From Caldicellulosiruptor obsidiansis OB47 (lineage in GTDB: Bacteria; Bacillota; Thermoanaerobacteria; Caldicellulosiruptorales; Caldicellulosiruptoraceae), in the NCBI RefSeq assembly GCF_000145215.1, contig NC_014392.1, positions 1,496,001 to 1,560,000 of the forward strand: 64,000 bases of DNA, in the 5' to 3' direction. A model generated the notes under the pieces. It searched no databases. It saw only the letters and a list, made by a program, of their open reading frames with translations, and had not been told where the DNA came from. Both the position numbers and the translations under genes were made by a program. How positions within the stretch are numbered: position 1 is the stretch's first letter; each line of letters begins with the position of its first letter. Of this stretch, positions 28,920-38,472 are shown one piece after another.

Positions 28920-30113
28920 CTAACTTAGTTTTTCAACAAACCTCTTGATTCTTTCAAGCCCTTCTCTTATATTCTTCTCAGATGTTGCATATGAAAGTCT
29001 TATATGATTTTCCATTCCAAATCCTTCACTTGGAACTACAGCCACCTTTTCATTCTCCAAAAGAAGTTTTGCAAACGTGTTTGCTGAGTCTATTAATTTG
29101 TCTTCGAACCTTTTCCCAACAGCAGCTGATATGTCAACCCAGATATAAAATGCCCCTTCTGGTTTTAGTGCAGATAAAAATCTGATACTATTTACAAGGC
29201 TATAAATCAAGTCTCTTCTCTTTTCAAATTCGTATATCATCTTTTTTACGCTATCCTGTGGCCCTACCAGTGCTTCATACGCAGCATATTGAGCAATTGA
29301 ATTTGGGTTTGAGGTTGTGTGGCTCTGAAGGTTTGACATAATCTTTGCAAGTTCCTTGTTTGAAAGGGTATAACCAATTCTCCATCCTGTCATCGCATAT
29401 GATTTTGAAACACCGTTTACAACAATTACAAACTCTTTTGCCTTTTCATTTATTGTCGCTGCGGATATGTGCTTTTTACCATCATAAATTAACTTGTCGT
29501 ATATTTCATCAGAAATAATGAATATTTCTCTTTCAACACAAAACTCAACAATTTGTTTTAGTTCTTCATATGTATAAACCATACCAGTCGGATTTGAAGG
29601 TGAATTTAATACAATTGCCTTTGTTTTTGATGTTACATATTTTTCAATGTCAGATGCTGTTATTTTATAGTTCTTTTCTTTTGTTGTCGGAACAACAACT
29701 ACCTTTCCACCTGCAAGTTTTATAAGCTCTGGATATGTAACCCAATATGGAGACGGCAGAAGTACCTCGTCATCATCGTTTAAAAGTGCCAAAAACACAT
29801 TCATAAGTGAATGCTTTGCACCATTTGAAACAACCACTTCATCCGGAGAATAATCTACTGCATAATTCTCCTTGTAATACTTTGCAACAGCTTCTTTTAA
29901 ACAGCTAATCCCTGAAACTGGTGTGTATTTTGTATACCCTTTTACAATAGCTGAAATTGCAGCATACTTAATATTATCCGGAGTATCAAAATCAGGCTCA
30001 CCAGCACCAAATCCAATTACGTTTTCACCAGCTTCTTTTAATTTTTTTGCAAGGCTATCGATGGCAAGTGTTGGTGACGCTGAAATATTCAGTGCCTTTT
30101 GAGAATATTTCAT
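28920..30113 (-). CDS. Class I aspartate-type aminotransferase
   Basis: This is a PLP enzyme of 397 residues. The pyridoxal lysine is Lys237 in VNGVSKSYAMTGWRIGY. Other fold-type I residues are NSPSNPTGMVY, SDEIYDKLIY and the C-terminal carboxylate-binding Arg in NHIRLSYATS. It resembles subgroup I-gamma enzymes (often named AspC/AspB) of thermophiles, which act on aspartate and sometimes on aromatic or prephenate substrates. No operon partner is evident, though purB follows on the same strand after 60 bases. Confidence 0.93.
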   Translation of the reverse strand: MKYSQKALNISASPTLAIDSLAKKLKEAGENVIGFGAGEPDFDTPDNIKYAAISAIVKGYTKYTPVSGISCLKEAVAKYYKENYAVDYSPDEVVVSNGAKHSLMNVFLALLNDDDEVLLPSPYWVTYPELIKLAGGKVVVVPTTKEKNYKITASDIEKYVTSKTKAIVLNSPSNPTGMVYTYEELKQIVEFCVEREIFIISDEIYDKLIYDGKKHISAATINEKAKEFVIVVNGVSKSYAMTGWRIGYTLSNKELAKIMSNLQSHTTSNPNSIAQYAAYEALVGPQDSVKKMIYEFEKRRDLIYSLVNSIRFLSALKPEGAFYIWVDISAAVGKRFEDKLIDSANTFAKLLLENEKVAVVPSEGFGMENHIRLSYATSEKNIREGLERIKRFVEKLS

Positions 30114-30242
30114 TTTTTATCGCTTCTCTCCTTCAAATCATTTTTGCAATACTATATCATATTTATATGCATTTTTCAATAGTACTGGTACAGAAAACTG
30201 AGAATTTTTCAATCAAAAACGCAAGATACAGCTGCCAAAATT

Positions 30243-31136
30243 TCATTTTAAAAATTTTTCTGTAAACCTCACAAGGTTTAAATAGCAAATATTCTCAATT
30301 TCTTTCTCTGAAAACCCCAATTTCCCAAGTTCCACTTTTATATTTGGCAAATCTTCAACATCTCTCAAGTCTTCTGGAAATTCATCTGCCCCGTCAAAAT
30401 CAGACCCAAACGAAATGTACTGTGTACCAATTAGCTCTGCAATATATGCTATGTGCCTTAGAACATCATTCAAATTAGCTTTACCTTTATCTTTAACAAA
30501 CGGAGAATAAAAATTAATTCCTATTATGCCATTAAAATCTCTTACAATTTTTATCTGCTCATCTGTAAGATTTCGCGGGTGCGGGCATAAGCTAAAACAA
30601 TTAGAATGACTCACAATAAAAGGTTTATTTAGATGCTTTACAACATCAAAAAAAGTCTTCTTTGATGCGTGTGCAAGGTCTATGATAAAGTTTTCTTCAA
30701 GTAGCTTTTTTAAAACTTCTTGTCCGATACTTGTCAAACCTTTATCTGAATATGCACCACCGCAAAGTTTATTTTCGTGATTCCAGGAAAGTGTTGCACT
30801 TTTTACCCCTCTTTGTTTTAAAACTTCTATCTCATATGTCTCATTTATAAAAGATATATCCTCGATTGAAAGTAAAACGTTTATCATACCATCTTCGATT
30901 TTTTTGCTCAAAGCCACATTGTTTATTTTATACTCATTTATTCTATCCAAAAAATAAAAGGCATTTTTCAAAAAATCAATGCCTTCTTGACGTGTGTCTT
31001 GCCAAATTGCCATGTACTGAAGTTTTAAATCAACTTTATTTGCTCTTTCAAAGTCAAACTGGCAGGAATTTTTATAAAGATTTTCACCTTTTGAAAATGC
31101 AGTAGTTAAAGTATCATTATGAGCATCTGCAAACAT
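30243..31136 (-). CDS. M19-family (renal dipeptidase-like) metallopeptidase
   Basis: The 297-residue protein belongs to the membrane dipeptidase family, although it has no signal peptide or membrane segment and should be cytosolic. Zinc ligands are readable: DAHND (His6, Asp8), LSIED glutamate, IDLAHASKKTF and IVSHSNCF histidines, and GSDFDGADEF. Family members hydrolyse dipeptides, including D-residue peptides. It follows the MBL-fold gene by 30 bases in the methionine gene row, but a role in methionine metabolism is not evident. Confidence 0.9.
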   Translation of the reverse strand: MFADAHNDTLTTAFSKGENLYKNSCQFDFERANKVDLKLQYMAIWQDTRQEGIDFLKNAFYFLDRINEYKINNVALSKKIEDGMINVLLSIEDISFINETYEIEVLKQRGVKSATLSWNHENKLCGGAYSDKGLTSIGQEVLKKLLEENFIIDLAHASKKTFFDVVKHLNKPFIVSHSNCFSLCPHPRNLTDEQIKIVRDFNGIIGINFYSPFVKDKGKANLNDVLRHIAYIAELIGTQYISFGSDFDGADEFPEDLRDVEDLPNIKVELGKLGFSEKEIENICYLNLVRFTEKFLK

Positions 31137-31166
31137 TATTAATACCCTCTACTAATTTTTTTTACA

Positions 31167-31889
31167 TTAAAATTCTATTACCTCCATATTAGTTCCAAGA
31201 ACAATGTTTTCAAAAACCTCTTTTGCAGACATAAGATGTTCTTTTTCGTTGCACTCAGGCTTTAAATGTGTCAAAACAAGAAGCTTAGCATTTGCTTTTT
31301 TGGCAATTTCAGCTGCCTGTTTTGGACTCAAATGGAATCTCTTTTCAGGTTCAATTTTCTCAACTTCCTTGTCTGTGTATGCTGCGTTTAGCAAAAGCAG
31401 ATCTGCTTCCTTGAAAAATTCTATCAGCTCTTCTTTAAATCCTGTATCACCAGAGAATCCAAAAACCTTGCCATTCTCTTCAATTCTCACTGCAAAACTT
31501 TTATAAGGATGCTGACCTTCTAAAAACTTGATTGAAAGATTTCCTATTTCTATTTCCATATTATTTTCTATTTCCTTGACCCTGTACACTCCTTTTCTTA
31601 TCAAATTATACTCCTCTTTTGGCTCAGATGGAATATAAAGGTCTATCTCTTTCCCTCTTGATGCAAGATAGTACCTTAAAACTCCCAAATCGCTTGTGTG
31701 GTCAGCATGAAGGTGACTACAAATGATAAAAGAAATATCATCAAAAGAAATAAAATTCAAAAGCCTTGTCAAAACTCCACTTCCACACTCTATCAATATA
31801 TTAGCCTCTTTTGTCATCAAAAGATATCCTGATGTAGGCTCACCTTTTGCCGGATAAGGTCCTCTTGCCCCCAAGATATTTAATATCAT
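31167..31889 (-). CDS. MBL-fold metal-dependent hydrolase (RNase Z-like)
   Basis: The 240-residue protein has the HxHxDH motif SHLHADHTSDLG (His59, His61, Asp63, His64), GFSGDTGF for the bridging Asp, and TYDKEV/FHLSPKQAAEIA-like elements of the RNase Z / phosphodiesterase group. It lacks the flexible arm of tRNase Z, so its substrate is unclear. Its start codon overlaps the metX stop by 4 bases, so translation is coupled. Confidence 0.85.
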   Translation of the reverse strand: MILNILGARGPYPAKGEPTSGYLLMTKEANILIECGSGVLTRLLNFISFDDISFIICSHLHADHTSDLGVLRYYLASRGKEIDLYIPSEPKEEYNLIRKGVYRVKEIENNMEIEIGNLSIKFLEGQHPYKSFAVRIEENGKVFGFSGDTGFKEELIEFFKEADLLLLNAAYTDKEVEKIEPEKRFHLSPKQAAEIAKKANAKLLVLTHLKPECNEKEHLMSAKEVFENIVLGTNMEVIEF

Positions 31890-33031
31890 CTTATCATCTC
31901 CTTGTTGTATAGTAATTCTAAAAATTCAGATATAATATCTCTGTACTTTTCTTCTTCTACTAAAAAAGAATCATGACCATAATCAGACTCAATTTCTTTG
32001 TAGACAAGGTCAACTCCTGCTTCTAAAAGCTTGTCTCTCATATATCTCATCTGAGACAGTGGGAAAAGTATATCCGATGTTATAGCAATTAATAAGAATT
32101 TTGCCTTTATTCGTCTTAAAGCTTCCTCTTCGCTGCCATATGTCCTGCCCAAATCATAAAGGTCCATTGCACGCGTGAGGTAAAGATACGTGTTCGCATC
32201 AAACCTCTGAACAAGTTTCATTCCCTGATAATGTAAATAACTTTCAACTTCAAACTCGGTGTTAAACGACTCAAAAAAGCTCTCAACAGGGTCTTTCATT
32301 CGACGATTAAACTTTCTGTCCATGAGCTTGTCAGACTGGTATGTTATCATACCAAGCATTCTGGCAATTGAAAGTCCCTGAGAAGGTCCTGTCTTGTCAT
32401 AGTAGTCTCCTCCGTGCCAGTTTGGATCTGCCATTATAGCTCTTCTCATAACTTCATTGAAAGCAATGGACTGCGCATTAAGTTTCAGCGGTGATGCAAT
32501 GTTTATAACCCCGTCCATAAAATCTGGGTAGCTCACAGCCCACTCCAATGCCTGCATACCACCCATAGAACCGCCAACAACACACAATATATGGTCTATA
32601 TTTAGAGCATCTAAAAGCTTTTTCTGAACGTTTACCATGTCTTTTATGGTTATTATAGGAAACCTGGCACCATAAGGTTTTCCTGTCTCAGGATCAATGG
32701 AAGAAGGACCTGTTGTCCCCTGACAGCCTCCGAAAACATTTGAACATATTACAAAATATTTATTTGTGTCAATCATCTTGCCAGGGCCGACAAACTTGTC
32801 CCACCATCCGGGTTTAGGGTCGTCTTCTGAATGCTTTGCAACATGAGAGTCACCTGTCAATGCATGGGTTATAAGGATGATATTATTCTTTTCTTTATTT
32901 ATTTCTCCATAGACTTCATATGCGACTGTGATTGGTCCAAATGTTTTTCCACTTTCCAATACAAAATCCTTGTTGTGAGCAAATCGTACAAATTTTTTGT
33001 AACCCTCTTCCCAGAACTCAAATTTTTCCAA
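31886..33031 (-). CDS. metX: Homoserine O-acyltransferase MetX
   Basis: MetX acylates homoserine (normally with acetyl-CoA) for methionine synthesis; its product is the substrate of MetY. The alpha/beta-hydrolase nucleophile is Ser155 in VGGSMGGMQ. The C-terminal Asp and His are in AITSDILFP and DYGHDSFLVEE. I chose the TTG at 33031, because GGTGGGGG stands 8 bases before it and gives 381 residues. An ATG 17 codons upstream lies inside a stem-loop and has no ribosome site. It is the second gene of the SAM-riboswitch operon. Confidence 0.93.
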   Translation of the reverse strand: MEKFEFWEEGYKKFVRFAHNKDFVLESGKTFGPITVAYEVYGEINKEKNNIILITHALTGDSHVAKHSEDDPKPGWWDKFVGPGKMIDTNKYFVICSNVFGGCQGTTGPSSIDPETGKPYGARFPIITIKDMVNVQKKLLDALNIDHILCVVGGSMGGMQALEWAVSYPDFMDGVINIASPLKLNAQSIAFNEVMRRAIMADPNWHGGDYYDKTGPSQGLSIARMLGMITYQSDKLMDRKFNRRMKDPVESFFESFNTEFEVESYLHYQGMKLVQRFDANTYLYLTRAMDLYDLGRTYGSEEEALRRIKAKFLLIAITSDILFPLSQMRYMRDKLLEAGVDLVYKEIESDYGHDSFLVEEEKYRDIISEFLELLYNKEMIR

Positions 33032-33066
33032 CTTTTTTACCCCCACCAAAAAAATATTAATTAAAA

Positions 33067-33121
33067 TGAAAGATTGCCCCATTTTGTATCAATAAACCTT
33101 GACTTTTGGAGCAATCTTTCA
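33067..33121 (-). terminator. Large stem-loop between metY and metX
   Basis: On the minus strand TGAAAGATTGCTCC pairs with GGGGCAATCTTTCA over 14 bp with one G-U pair and a loop of about 27 bases. The following bases are A/T-rich with a later run of seven T (about 33048-33054). It may end part of the transcripts or mark a processing site that sets metY above metX. Confidence 0.55.
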
Positions 33122-33153
33122 TTGCAACTTGAAATGTCAGCTTAAAAACTATT

Positions 33154-34473
<1,320 letters not shown>

Positions 34474-34483
34474 TCAAAAAAGA

Positions 34484-34522
34484 TAAAAAAATAGTCTTCC
34501 TGCAGATAAGCTACAAGAAGAC
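34484..34522 (-). terminator. Riboswitch-controlled terminator before metY
   Basis: Minus-strand AGTCTTC (34516-34522) pairs with GAAGACT (34492-34498), followed by ATTTTTTT. Its loop holds CTTATCTGC (34502-34510), which can instead pair with the 3' strand of riboswitch P1, giving a clear terminator/antiterminator choice. Confidence 0.88.
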
Positions 34523-34540
34523 TTTTTTCAAAATCTTCTT

Positions 34541-34670
34541 ACTTCTTATCTGCCAGGTATTTTAAAAAAATACCTGCTGGAATTGGCACCAAGAAAAAGG
34601 ATTGAAGCTTTCCTTTTTCCGGTTGCCGGGCTTCATTGGGCCAGTCCCTCCGCCACTCTTGATAAGAAGT
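34541..34670 (-). promoter_or_regulatory. SAM-I riboswitch (S box)
   Basis: The minus strand shows the S-box landmarks: CTTATCAAGAGTGGCGGAGG, GACTGGCCCAATGAAGCCCG, GCAACC, GGTGCCAATTCCAGCAG and a closing GCAGATAAG. P1 is a perfect 10-bp pairing of 34661-34670 with 34541-34550. When SAM is low, P1's 3' strand (GCAGATAAG) can pair with the terminator loop, and AAGAAGA (34534-34540) with TCTTCTT (34515-34521), giving a continuous antiterminator. SAM excess should switch metY-metX off. Confidence 0.96.
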
Positions 34671-34700
34671 AATTTTCTGATATTCAATTTTGTTGTTTAG

Positions 34701-34729
34701 ATTATACCATTTAAAAATATATCGGTCAA
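34701..34729 (-). promoter_or_regulatory. Promoter of the SAM-riboswitch operon
   Basis: The minus strand has TTGACC (34724-34729), a 17-base spacer and TATAAT (34701-34706) preceded by TG, a near-consensus promoter about 30 bases before the aptamer. Confidence 0.85.
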
Positions 34730-34740
34730 TACTCTACTTT

Positions 34741-35040
34741 TTAAATCTGAATTCTTGGATTTTCTTCAGACATTCTATAAATCACAATCTTTCTTCCTAT
34801 TACCTGCACAGGCTCTGCATTTAGTTTTTCGCATATATAAGTTATCGCTTCTCTTGGTTCTATCTCGCAGTTTTTCTCAAGCGCAATTTTTATAAGCTCT
34901 CTTGCAGTGAGTGCTTCATCTATTTGCCTGAGTACTCTTTCTGTAATCCCTTCCTTGCCAATTCGAATAATTGCATCCATTGTATTTGCCATACCCCTAA
35001 GTTTTGCTCTTTGTTTGGATGTTAGCAAGATATTTTTCAC
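34741..35040 (-). CDS. YhbY-type RNA-binding protein
   Basis: CRS1/YhbY domain proteins bind pre-50S ribosome particles and aid assembly. The 99-residue product has the typical N-terminus LTSKQRAKLRGMANTMDAII, the IGKEGITERVLRQIDEAL segment in place of the GxxG loop region, and the ending VIGRKIVIYR. Bacillus YqeI is the counterpart. Its neighbours include obgE, another ribosome assembly factor, on the same strand, although a terminator lies in between. Confidence 0.92.
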   Translation of the reverse strand: MKNILLTSKQRAKLRGMANTMDAIIRIGKEGITERVLRQIDEALTARELIKIALEKNCEIEPREAITYICEKLNAEPVQVIGRKIVIYRMSEENPRIQI

Positions 35041-35094
35041 CTCTTTTTGAATTTAATTTTTGATAAAATATTTCTTTTTCGCTATTTATAAACT

Positions 35095-35126
35095 AAAACG
35101 GCAGAAAGGCAAAACCCTTTCTGCCG
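35095..35126 (-). terminator. Terminator after the Cys-rich peptide gene
   Basis: CGGCAGAAAGG (35099-35109) and CCTTTCTGCCG (35116-35126) are perfect 11-base arms with a 6-base loop. The minus side continues TTTTAGTTT and the plus side has CATTTTTTAT. Confidence 0.85.
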
Positions 35127-35133
35127 GCATTTT

Positions 35134-35319
35134 TTATACCTCTACTTCTTTTCGAGACCTACGCCGCTGTTTCTCGTATTCTGGATCCCCCTTTTTCCAA
35201 CCGCTTCTTACCTTTTCAACAACCTTCTGTTTTGACACATCTACCACAAACCCGTTTTCCTTAAAACAAAAGTATGTGGTATTACCCATCTTGCAGTTCC
35301 CACAATTGATGCACTCCAT
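35134..35319 (-). CDS. Small Cys-rich basic protein, probable zinc ribbon
   Basis: I do not recognise a named family. The 61-residue product begins MECINCGNCKMGNTTYFCF, with Cys3, Cys6, Cys9 and Cys18 able to bind zinc, then a basic tail rich in Lys and Arg (KKGDPEYEKQRRRSRKE). It lies between obgE and a strong terminator, on the same strand as obgE, with a 108-base gap. The Cys-rich head and basic tail suggest nucleic acid or ribosome binding, which is inference only. Confidence 0.7.
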   Translation of the reverse strand: MECINCGNCKMGNTTYFCFKENGFVVDVSKQKVVEKVRSGWKKGDPEYEKQRRRSRKEVEV

Positions 35320-35427
35320 TTAGAAAAGATAACCTCCAAACCTTTTTATAGTTTCTTTTTGCTTGTCAATTATTTTAACCCATTTTTGCTGTTTTGTCTA
35401 TATCCAATTTTATGATAAATCTAAAAC

Positions 35428-36711
35428 TTATTCATAATACTCAAACTCAACATCAAGTATCCTCACAATGTCGCCATCCTTGATTCCCATTTCCCTCAGT
35501 TTGTCAAATACTCCAAGTTTGTTTAAGAAATTTTGAAAATATCTGAATGAGTCATGGTCATTTAAAACTATGTTTCTTGCAACCTTCTCTACAACTGTTC
35601 CTTCTACAACATATACACCATTTTCTTTTCTGATAGTCAGTGGCTTTACATCTTTTTTCTTATAGTACACAAATGTTCGTAGCTTTGCATCCTCTTCGAC
35701 ATTTTCAGCTGCTTTTTGCTCCTTTAAAATTTCATAAGCCCTCTTCAAAACCTCTCTCACACCTATACCAGTTGCAGCAGAAACAGGATACACTTCATAC
35801 CCCATCTTTTCAATCTCTTCCTTGAAAAGTTCAAAATATGCCTGGGCATCAGGAAGGTCCATCTTGTTTGCTGCGACAATCTGTGGTTTTTGTGCAAGCT
35901 CAGGACTGTATTTTTTGAGTTCTTCATTGATTGTTATAAAATCCTCAACAGGCTCTCTTCCTTCGCTTCCCGACACATCAACAATATGAATCAAAACCTT
36001 TGTCCTTTCAACATGTCGCAAAAACTGATGTCCAAGACCTGCACCTTCGCTTGCACCTTCAATAAGCCCCGGTATGTCTGCCAATACAAAGCTCTCACCC
36101 TCGCTGATATATACAATTCCAAGGTTTGGATACTTTGTTGTAAACGGATAGTTTGCTATCTCAGGTCTTGCGTTTGTTGCAACAGACAAGAAGGTTGACT
36201 TCCCAACATTGGGATAGCCGATAAGCCCAACATCTGCTAAAACTTTGAGCTCCAATATCACCCAAAGCTCATCGCCTTTTTCCCCAACCTCAGCAAATCT
36301 TGGCACCTGACGGGTTGATGTTGCAAAGTGGGCATTGCCCCTGCCGCCCCTTCCACCGTGTGCAACAATTGCTCTGTCACCTTCTCGTGACAGGTCAGCA
36401 ATTATCTCACCAGTTTCAGCATCTTTTATTACAGTTCCAACAGGAACCTTTATTATCAAATCTTCACCGTCTTTGCCGTGCATATTGTTAGGTCCGCCAC
36501 GCTCACCGTTTTGTGCCTTGTAATGTCTTTTGTATTTAAAATCAAGCAGAGTATTCAGCTCCCTGTCTGCAACAAAAATAACATCTCCGCCTTTCCCGCC
36601 ATCGCCACCTGCAGGACCTCCTGCTGGGACATACTTTTCACGTCTGAACGCAACTATGCCATCTCCACCGTCTCCTGCTTTGACATAAATCTTTGCTATG
36701 TCCACAAACAT
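35428..36711 (-). CDS. obgE: Obg-family GTPase
   Basis: Obg is a ribosome-associated GTPase acting in 50S assembly and stress responses. From the ATG at 36711 (behind GAGGTGAG) the protein is 427 residues; the open frame runs 13 codons further but those are not Obg-like. It has the glycine-rich Obg fold (VKAGDGGDGIVAFRREKYVP, 1-157), the G domain with G1 GLIGYPNVGKST and G3 DIPGLIEGASEG, NKMD, and a C-terminal OCT domain (about 345-427) that not all Obg proteins have. A terminator sits between rpmA and obgE. Confidence 0.96.
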   Translation of the reverse strand: MFVDIAKIYVKAGDGGDGIVAFRREKYVPAGGPAGGDGGKGGDVIFVADRELNTLLDFKYKRHYKAQNGERGGPNNMHGKDGEDLIIKVPVGTVIKDAETGEIIADLSREGDRAIVAHGGRGGRGNAHFATSTRQVPRFAEVGEKGDELWVILELKVLADVGLIGYPNVGKSTFLSVATNARPEIANYPFTTKYPNLGIVYISEGESFVLADIPGLIEGASEGAGLGHQFLRHVERTKVLIHIVDVSGSEGREPVEDFITINEELKKYSPELAQKPQIVAANKMDLPDAQAYFELFKEEIEKMGYEVYPVSAATGIGVREVLKRAYEILKEQKAAENVEEDAKLRTFVYYKKKDVKPLTIRKENGVYVVEGTVVEKVARNIVLNDHDSFRYFQNFLNKLGVFDKLREMGIKDGDIVRILDVEFEYYE

Positions 36712-36747
36712 GAAAATCTCACCTCTTTTAAGAACAACTAAAAGATA

Positions 36748-36788
36748 CAAAAAAAAGAGACAAACCTCTTTTGTCAGTTTGCCTCTTT
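36748..36788 (-). terminator. Terminator between rpmA and obgE
   Basis: Minus-strand AAAGAGGCAAAC pairs with GTTTGTCTCTTT (12 bp, one G-U), followed by TTTTTG. The arms are 36777-36788 and 36754-36765. It may reduce obgE expression relative to the ribosomal protein genes. Confidence 0.82.
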
Positions 36789-36817
36789 GTGAAAAGCGTT
36801 AAACCATTCATAAATTT

Positions 36818-37117
36818 TTATTGAACAGCAACCATCTCTTCAGCTGGAATAACAGACACAACTTTTCTTCCTCTCTTGTTTTCAAACTTTACATACCCTG
36901 TAACTAAAGCAAAGAGAGTATCATCTCCACCACGACCGACATTCTTACCTGGGTGGAATTTGGTTCCTCTCTGTCTTACCAAAATATTTCCTGCCAAAAC
37001 AAACTGACCGTCTGACCTTTTAACACCAAGTCTTTTTGACTCGCTGTCTCTTCCGTTTCTTGTTGAACCACCAGCTTTCTTATGTGCAAAAAGCTGAATA
37101 TCAAATATTAGTTTCAT
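36818..37117 (-). CDS. rpmA: 50S ribosomal protein L27, with N-terminal extension
   Basis: L27 lies near the ribosomal peptidyl-transferase centre. The 99-residue protein has the core [21 protein letters not shown] and begins [16 protein letters not shown]. In Firmicutes this extension is cleaved by Prp between the F and A of LFAHKK, and the Prp gene is directly upstream. The rpmA start overlaps the prp end by 17 bases, so the pair is translationally linked. Confidence 0.97.
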   Translation of the reverse strand: MKLIFDIQLFAHKKAGGSTRNGRDSESKRLGVKRSDGQFVLAGNILVRQRGTKFHPGKNVGRGGDDTLFALVTGYVKFENKRGRKVVSVIPAEEMVAVQ

Positions 37118-37442
37118 CTTCTTTCACCTCCACTTTAATATATTTAGGATACTGAGATTCTATCTCTTTCAAAGCTAAATATGCTGTTTGAAGAAGAAGC
37201 GAACAGTTCTTTGTTACTTCTTCATTGTTATTTAGCACTTCAAACTCTAAATAGCCTTCTTTTTGTTCTAACAAATGCTCAGCTTTCAATATCTCAATGC
37301 AGCCATTCACATTTGCAAGTACTATTGAAGAGACGGCACTGCAAACTATGTCTTTACCTTTTGGGGCAAAATGGCTGTGTCCTTTTACAATTATTTTATA
37401 ATACCCTTTTTTTCGTGATTTTAAAAAAGTAGCTTCAATCAT
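37101..37442 (-). CDS. prp: Ribosomal-processing cysteine protease Prp
   Basis: Prp removes the N-terminal extension of L27. The 113-residue product has the catalytic His22 and Cys34 in [19 protein letters not shown], at the positions known for the Staphylococcus enzyme. The order rplU-prp-rpmA is the standard Firmicute one, and the target extension is present in the next gene, which makes the assignment firm. Confidence 0.95.
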   Translation of the reverse strand: MIEATFLKSRKKGYYKIIVKGHSHFAPKGKDIVCSAVSSIVLANVNGCIEILKAEHLLEQKEGYLEFEVLNNNEEVTKNCSLLLQTAYLALKEIESQYPKYIKVEVKEDETNI

Positions 37443-37457
37443 GGTTGAGAATTTAAC

Positions 37458-37769
37458 TTACTTTGCTATTTTTGTTATCTGAATCTTTGTATACCACTGG
37501 CGATGTCCAAGCTTTCTGTGATAACCTGTTTTTGATTTGTAAGTAAATACTATGATTTTCTTATCCTTTGCATGTTCCAAAACCTTCGCTTCAACATATG
37601 CGCCATCTAAATATGGCTTTCCAACAACAAAACCATCGTCGGACGAAATTGCCAATACCTTGTCAATCTTTACCACAGAATCAACATCAGCTTTTAATTT
37701 TTCAACCTTTAAAACATCGCCTTCTTGTACTTTATATTGCTTTCCACCTGTTTCAATTATTGCATACAT
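37458..37769 (-). CDS. rplU: 50S ribosomal protein L21
   Basis: L21 is a structural protein of the large subunit. From the ATG at 37769 the product is [20 protein letters not shown], the usual start, 103 residues, ending with [19 protein letters not shown]. The frame stays open 33 codons further upstream, but those codons lie in the leader RNA. An ATG 4 codons earlier is only 1 base from the AGGAGG motif and so is less likely to be used. Confidence 0.95.
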   Translation of the reverse strand: MYAIIETGGKQYKVQEGDVLKVEKLKADVDSVVKIDKVLAISSDDGFVVGKPYLDGAYVEAKVLEHAKDKKIIVFTYKSKTGYHRKLGHRQWYTKIQITKIAK

Positions 37770-37779
37770 CCTCTTTTCC

Positions 37780-37860
37780 ATACCTCCTGCTTTTAAGAAA
37801 TTTCTTAAATTCTGCCTGCACGCCGCTACGGGAGCATTTGCCCTTTGCGAGCGCTCATAA
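37780..37860 (-). promoter_or_regulatory. Candidate L21 leader RNA
   Basis: The transcript before rplU has a conserved-looking structured segment, GAGCGCTCGCAAAGGGC then GCTCCCGTAGCGGCGTGCAGG, ending just before the ribosome site. Firmicute rplU operons carry an autoregulatory L21 leader with this kind of sequence. I judge it from memory of the motif, not by covariance. Confidence 0.6.
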
Positions 37861-37873
37861 AACAACATTTAAT

Positions 37874-37902
37874 ATTATAGCATTGAATATTGCCCATTAC
37901 AA
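37874..37902 (-). promoter_or_regulatory. Promoter of rplU-prp-rpmA
   Basis: Minus-strand TTGTAA (37897-37902), a 17-base spacer and TATAAT (37874-37879) with an upstream TG form a strong promoter that overlaps the queH stop codon. Confidence 0.83.
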
Positions 37903-38472
37903 TAGCAAATTTTCCTCAAAACCCTTTGTGTCTTTTTGTTTTGTTTCCTTGTAAAACCTCTCTTTTTCACTGTAAATGCAGCCGCAATACTTTTGCATAT
38001 AAAGTCCTATTTCTCTTGCTTTTTGCCTTCCTTCTCTAAATCCTTCCCTGAAATCTCTATAATAAAACTCAATATCGTACTTTTTTGAAATGGCTGTTCC
38101 AAGTTCTTTTATAAGTTCATGCTTTTGATAAGGACTTACCAAAAGAGAGGTTGTAAAGGCATCAAACCTACTTTTTTTAGCAACCAAAGCGGTTCTTTCT
38201 AACCTTACAGAATAACAATAAATACACCTTGCATTTTCTCTAAAAGCACAGCTGCGCAAAAACTCTTCCAAAGGGTACTCTTCTATAACAATAAGTTTTT
38301 TACCACGCAGACCATAAAAAAGCTTTGCTGAATCTAATCTGTTTTTAAATTCTGTATAAGGATGAATGTTAGGATTGAAAAAAAGCCCAAAAACTTCATG
38401 TCCCTCTTCACTTAGCTTTTCCAAAGGGTACACACTACAAGGGCCACAGCATGTGTGCATAAGTAACCTCAT
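37897..38472 (-). CDS. queH: Epoxyqueuosine reductase QueH
   Basis: QueH (DUF208) performs the last step of queuosine tRNA modification and replaces the unrelated QueG in many thermophiles. The 191-residue protein has the metal-binding cysteines HTCCGPCS (Cys8, Cys9, Cys12), [11 protein letters not shown] and [11 protein letters not shown]. Its start overlaps the ruvB stop by 4 bases. In Bacillus ruvAB is followed by queA and tgt, so queH here keeps the recombination/queuosine linkage with a different queuosine gene. Confidence 0.93.
   Translation of the reverse strand: MRLLMHTCCGPCSVYPLEKLSEEGHEVFGLFFNPNIHPYTEFKNRLDSAKLFYGLRGKKLIVIEEYPLEEFLRSCAFRENARCIYCYSVRLERTALVAKKSRFDAFTTSLLVSPYQKHELIKELGTAISKKYDIEFYYRDFREGFREGRQKAREIGLYMQKYCGCIYSEKERFYKETKQKDTKGFEENLLL

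Noticed and set aside
33032-33082. ATG start for metX inside the metY-metX stem-loop
   Set aside because: The codons cover the hairpin and there is no ribosome site before this ATG, whereas GGTGGGGG precedes the TTG at 33031.
36712-36750. 13-codon N-terminal extension of obgE
   Set aside because: The ATG at 36711 follows GAGGTGAG and gives the standard Obg N-terminus.
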